Part shown: piece by piece, positions 62,788 to 64,000 of the stretch | Layout: every line of letters starts with the position of its first letter | Position numbering within the stretch: the first letter of the stretch is position 1 | NCBI RefSeq assembly: GCF_030553055.1 | Contig: NZ_CP130713.1 | Location: 5,518,001 to 5,582,000, forward strand | Length of the DNA: 64,000 bases | Direction of reading: 5' to 3' | Source: Streptomyces sp. XD-27 | GTDB taxonomy: Bacteria; Actinomycetota; Actinomycetes; Streptomycetales; Streptomycetaceae | Position numbers and translations under genes: made by a program | The notes under the pieces: generated by a model | Seen by the model: the letters and a program-made list of their open reading frames with translations, nothing else | Database searches by the model: none | Told to the model about the DNA's origin: nothing

Positions 62788-64000
62788 ATGGCCGTCACGC
62801 CCACCACAACCGGCACCGCCGGCATCGGCGCGCTCTGGGGCGCCGACCTGGACGCGCTGCGCCGCGAGGACCCGGTCCTCGCGGACGTGCTGCTGGGCGA
62901 GCTCGACCGGCAGAGCAGCGGGCTGCAGCTGATCGCCGCCGAGAACTTCACCTCGCGGGCGGTGCTCACCGCCCTCGGCTCGCCGCTGGCCAACAAGTAC
63001 GCCGAGGGCTACCCCGGCGCCCGGCACCACGGCGGCTGCGAGATCGTCGACGTGGCCGAACGGCTCGCCGTCGACCGGGCCACCGGGCTGTTCGGCGCCG
63101 GCCACGCCAACGTCCAGCCGCACTCCGGCTCTTCGGCCGTGCTCGCCGCGTACGCCGCGCTGCTGCGGCCCGGCGACACCGTGCTGGCGATGGCCCTGCC
63201 GCAGGGCGGCCACCTCACCCACGGCTCGCACGCCAACTTCTCCGGGCGCTGGTTCGACTTCGTCGGCTACGGAGTCGACCCCGCCACCGGGCTGCTCGAC
63301 TACGACCGGATCCGAGAGCTGGCGCTCGAACACCGCCCCAAGGCGATCGTGTGCGGCTCGATCTCCTACCCCCGGCACCCCGACTACGCGGCATTCCGGG
63401 AGATCGCCGACGAGGTCGACGCGTACTTCATCGCGGACGCGGCGCACCCCATCGGCCTGGTCGCGGGCAAGGCGGCGCCCAACCCGGTGCCGTACGCGGA
63501 CGTGGTCTGCGCCACCACCCACAAGGTGCTGCGCGGCCCGCGCGGCGGACTGATCCTGTGCGGCGCCGAGCTGGCCGAGCGCGTCGACCGGGCCGTCTTC
63601 CCGTTCACCCAGGGCGGCGCGCAGATGCACAGCGTGGCGGCCAAGGCGGTCGCCTTCGCGGAGGCGGCGGCCCCCGCCTTCACGACGTACGCGCATCAGG
63701 TGGTGGCCAACGCCCGGGTGCTCGCGCGCGCCCTGGCCGACCTGGGCCTGACCGTGACCACCGGCGGCACCGACACCCACATGATCACCTTCGACCCCGC
63801 GCCGCTGGGCCTGGACGGTCCCGCCGCCCGGGCCCGCTGCGCCGCCGCGGGCATCGTGCTGGACATCTGCGCGGTTCCGGCCCCGGAAGCGCCGGACGGC
63901 TGCGTCAAGGGCATCCGGCTGGGCACGGCCGCCGTCACCACCCAGGGCATGGCGGAGGAGCAGATGGCGCAGGTGGCGGCGCTGGTCGGGGCGGCCCTGG
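62788..64000 (+). CDS. glyA: Serine hydroxymethyltransferase (3' end outside the window)
   Basis: About 404 residues of a PLP enzyme: LIAAENFTS, ANKYAEGYPGARHHGGCEIVD (the usual tyrosine pair after YPG-R is His-His), HANVQPHSGSSAVLAAYAAL, GHLTHGS, and the PLP lysine in CATTHKVLRGPRGG. It exchanges the serine hydroxymethyl group with tetrahydrofolate. This corresponds to the second, divergent glyA type of Streptomyces. A GTG three codons earlier is an alternative start. The frame runs off the right edge. Confidence 0.92.
   Translation, partial: MAVTPTTTGTAGIGALWGADLDALRREDPVLADVLLGELDRQSSGLQLIAAENFTSRAVLTALGSPLANKYAEGYPGARHHGGCEIVDVAERLAVDRATGLFGAGHANVQPHSGSSAVLAAYAALLRPGDTVLAMALPQGGHLTHGSHANFSGRWFDFVGYGVDPATGLLDYDRIRELALEHRPKAIVCGSISYPRHPDYAAFREIADEVDAYFIADAAHPIGLVAGKAAPNPVPYADVVCATTHKVLRGPRGGLILCGAELAERVDRAVFPFTQGGAQMHSVAAKAVAFAEAAAPAFTTYAHQVVANARVLARALADLGLTVTTGGTDTHMITFDPAPLGLDGPAARARCAAAGIVLDICAVPAPEAPDGCVKGIRLGTAAVTTQGMAEEQMAQVAALVGAAL

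Overview
The window is high-GC actinobacterial chromosome and almost certainly Streptomyces. Third codon positions are G/C saturated, GTG and TTG starts are common, and there are several family-specific markers: an XRE/DUF397 pair, a c-di-AMP riboswitch ahead of an Rpf-like gene, an integrated pSAM2-type element, and the gene order lysA-hom-thrC-thrB-rho-LCP-rpmE-prfA-prmC-sua5-glyA.

Left part (1-22 kb): ordinary but accessory-rich chromosome. It holds a cut-off FAD monooxygenase, a secreted NlpC/P60 protein, a TetR regulator, two diiron proteins, an ATP-binding/XRE/DUF397 regulatory set and a MerR-controlled drug efflux gene. A beta-lactamase locus follows, with a divergent LysR activator and a BlaB-like partner. 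Next come a polysaccharide deacetylase, an FtsW-like/PBP pair whose PBP has lost all three catalytic motifs, a LysR/MFS pair, and an Rpf-LysM-M23 cell-wall enzyme behind a c-di-AMP riboswitch.

Middle (22.1-33.2 kb): a compact island. A PaiB-like gene best read as piperazate synthase (KtzT/PzbB) is divergent from an L-ornithine N-hydroxylase (KtzI/PzbA). Beside them are an MbtH gene and argJ-argB-argD, which can supply ornithine, and an LmbU-family regulator. No NRPS is present. A palindrome (CCGTCCTG-N4-CAGGACGG type) occurs three times, at the left edge, between pzbB and pzbA, and between mbtH and argJ. Two homologous RHH/HicB-like genes flank the island and share a second operator, paired TGGCGCCA boxes 22 bp apart. 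The right-hand one appears fused to the tail of an ABC-transporter ATPase. A transposase-like gene lacking its first catalytic Asp also lies inside.

33.4-34.8 kb holds a ScoMcrA-like restriction gene (sulfur-binding, SRA-like and HNH domains). From 34.88 to 47.48 kb an integrative conjugative element sits in a tRNA-Arg(CCG) gene, bounded by 117-bp direct repeats. Its backbone is int, xis, rep, spd genes, tra, a KorSA-like GntR regulator and a Nudix gene, with repeated TAGACGAG operators. Its cargo is a second SRA-like restriction enzyme plus a HEPN/DUF6602 pair, a candidate defence system.

Right part (47.7-64 kb): conserved housekeeping genes for lysine and threonine synthesis, transcription termination, translation termination, tRNA threonylcarbamoylation and one-carbon metabolism.

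Four genes (NlpC/P60, ftsW-like, rpf-like, thrC), and probably rep, are each broken by a single missing base in a G/C run. Because thrC is among them, under-called homopolymers in the assembly are a more likely cause than real mutations.
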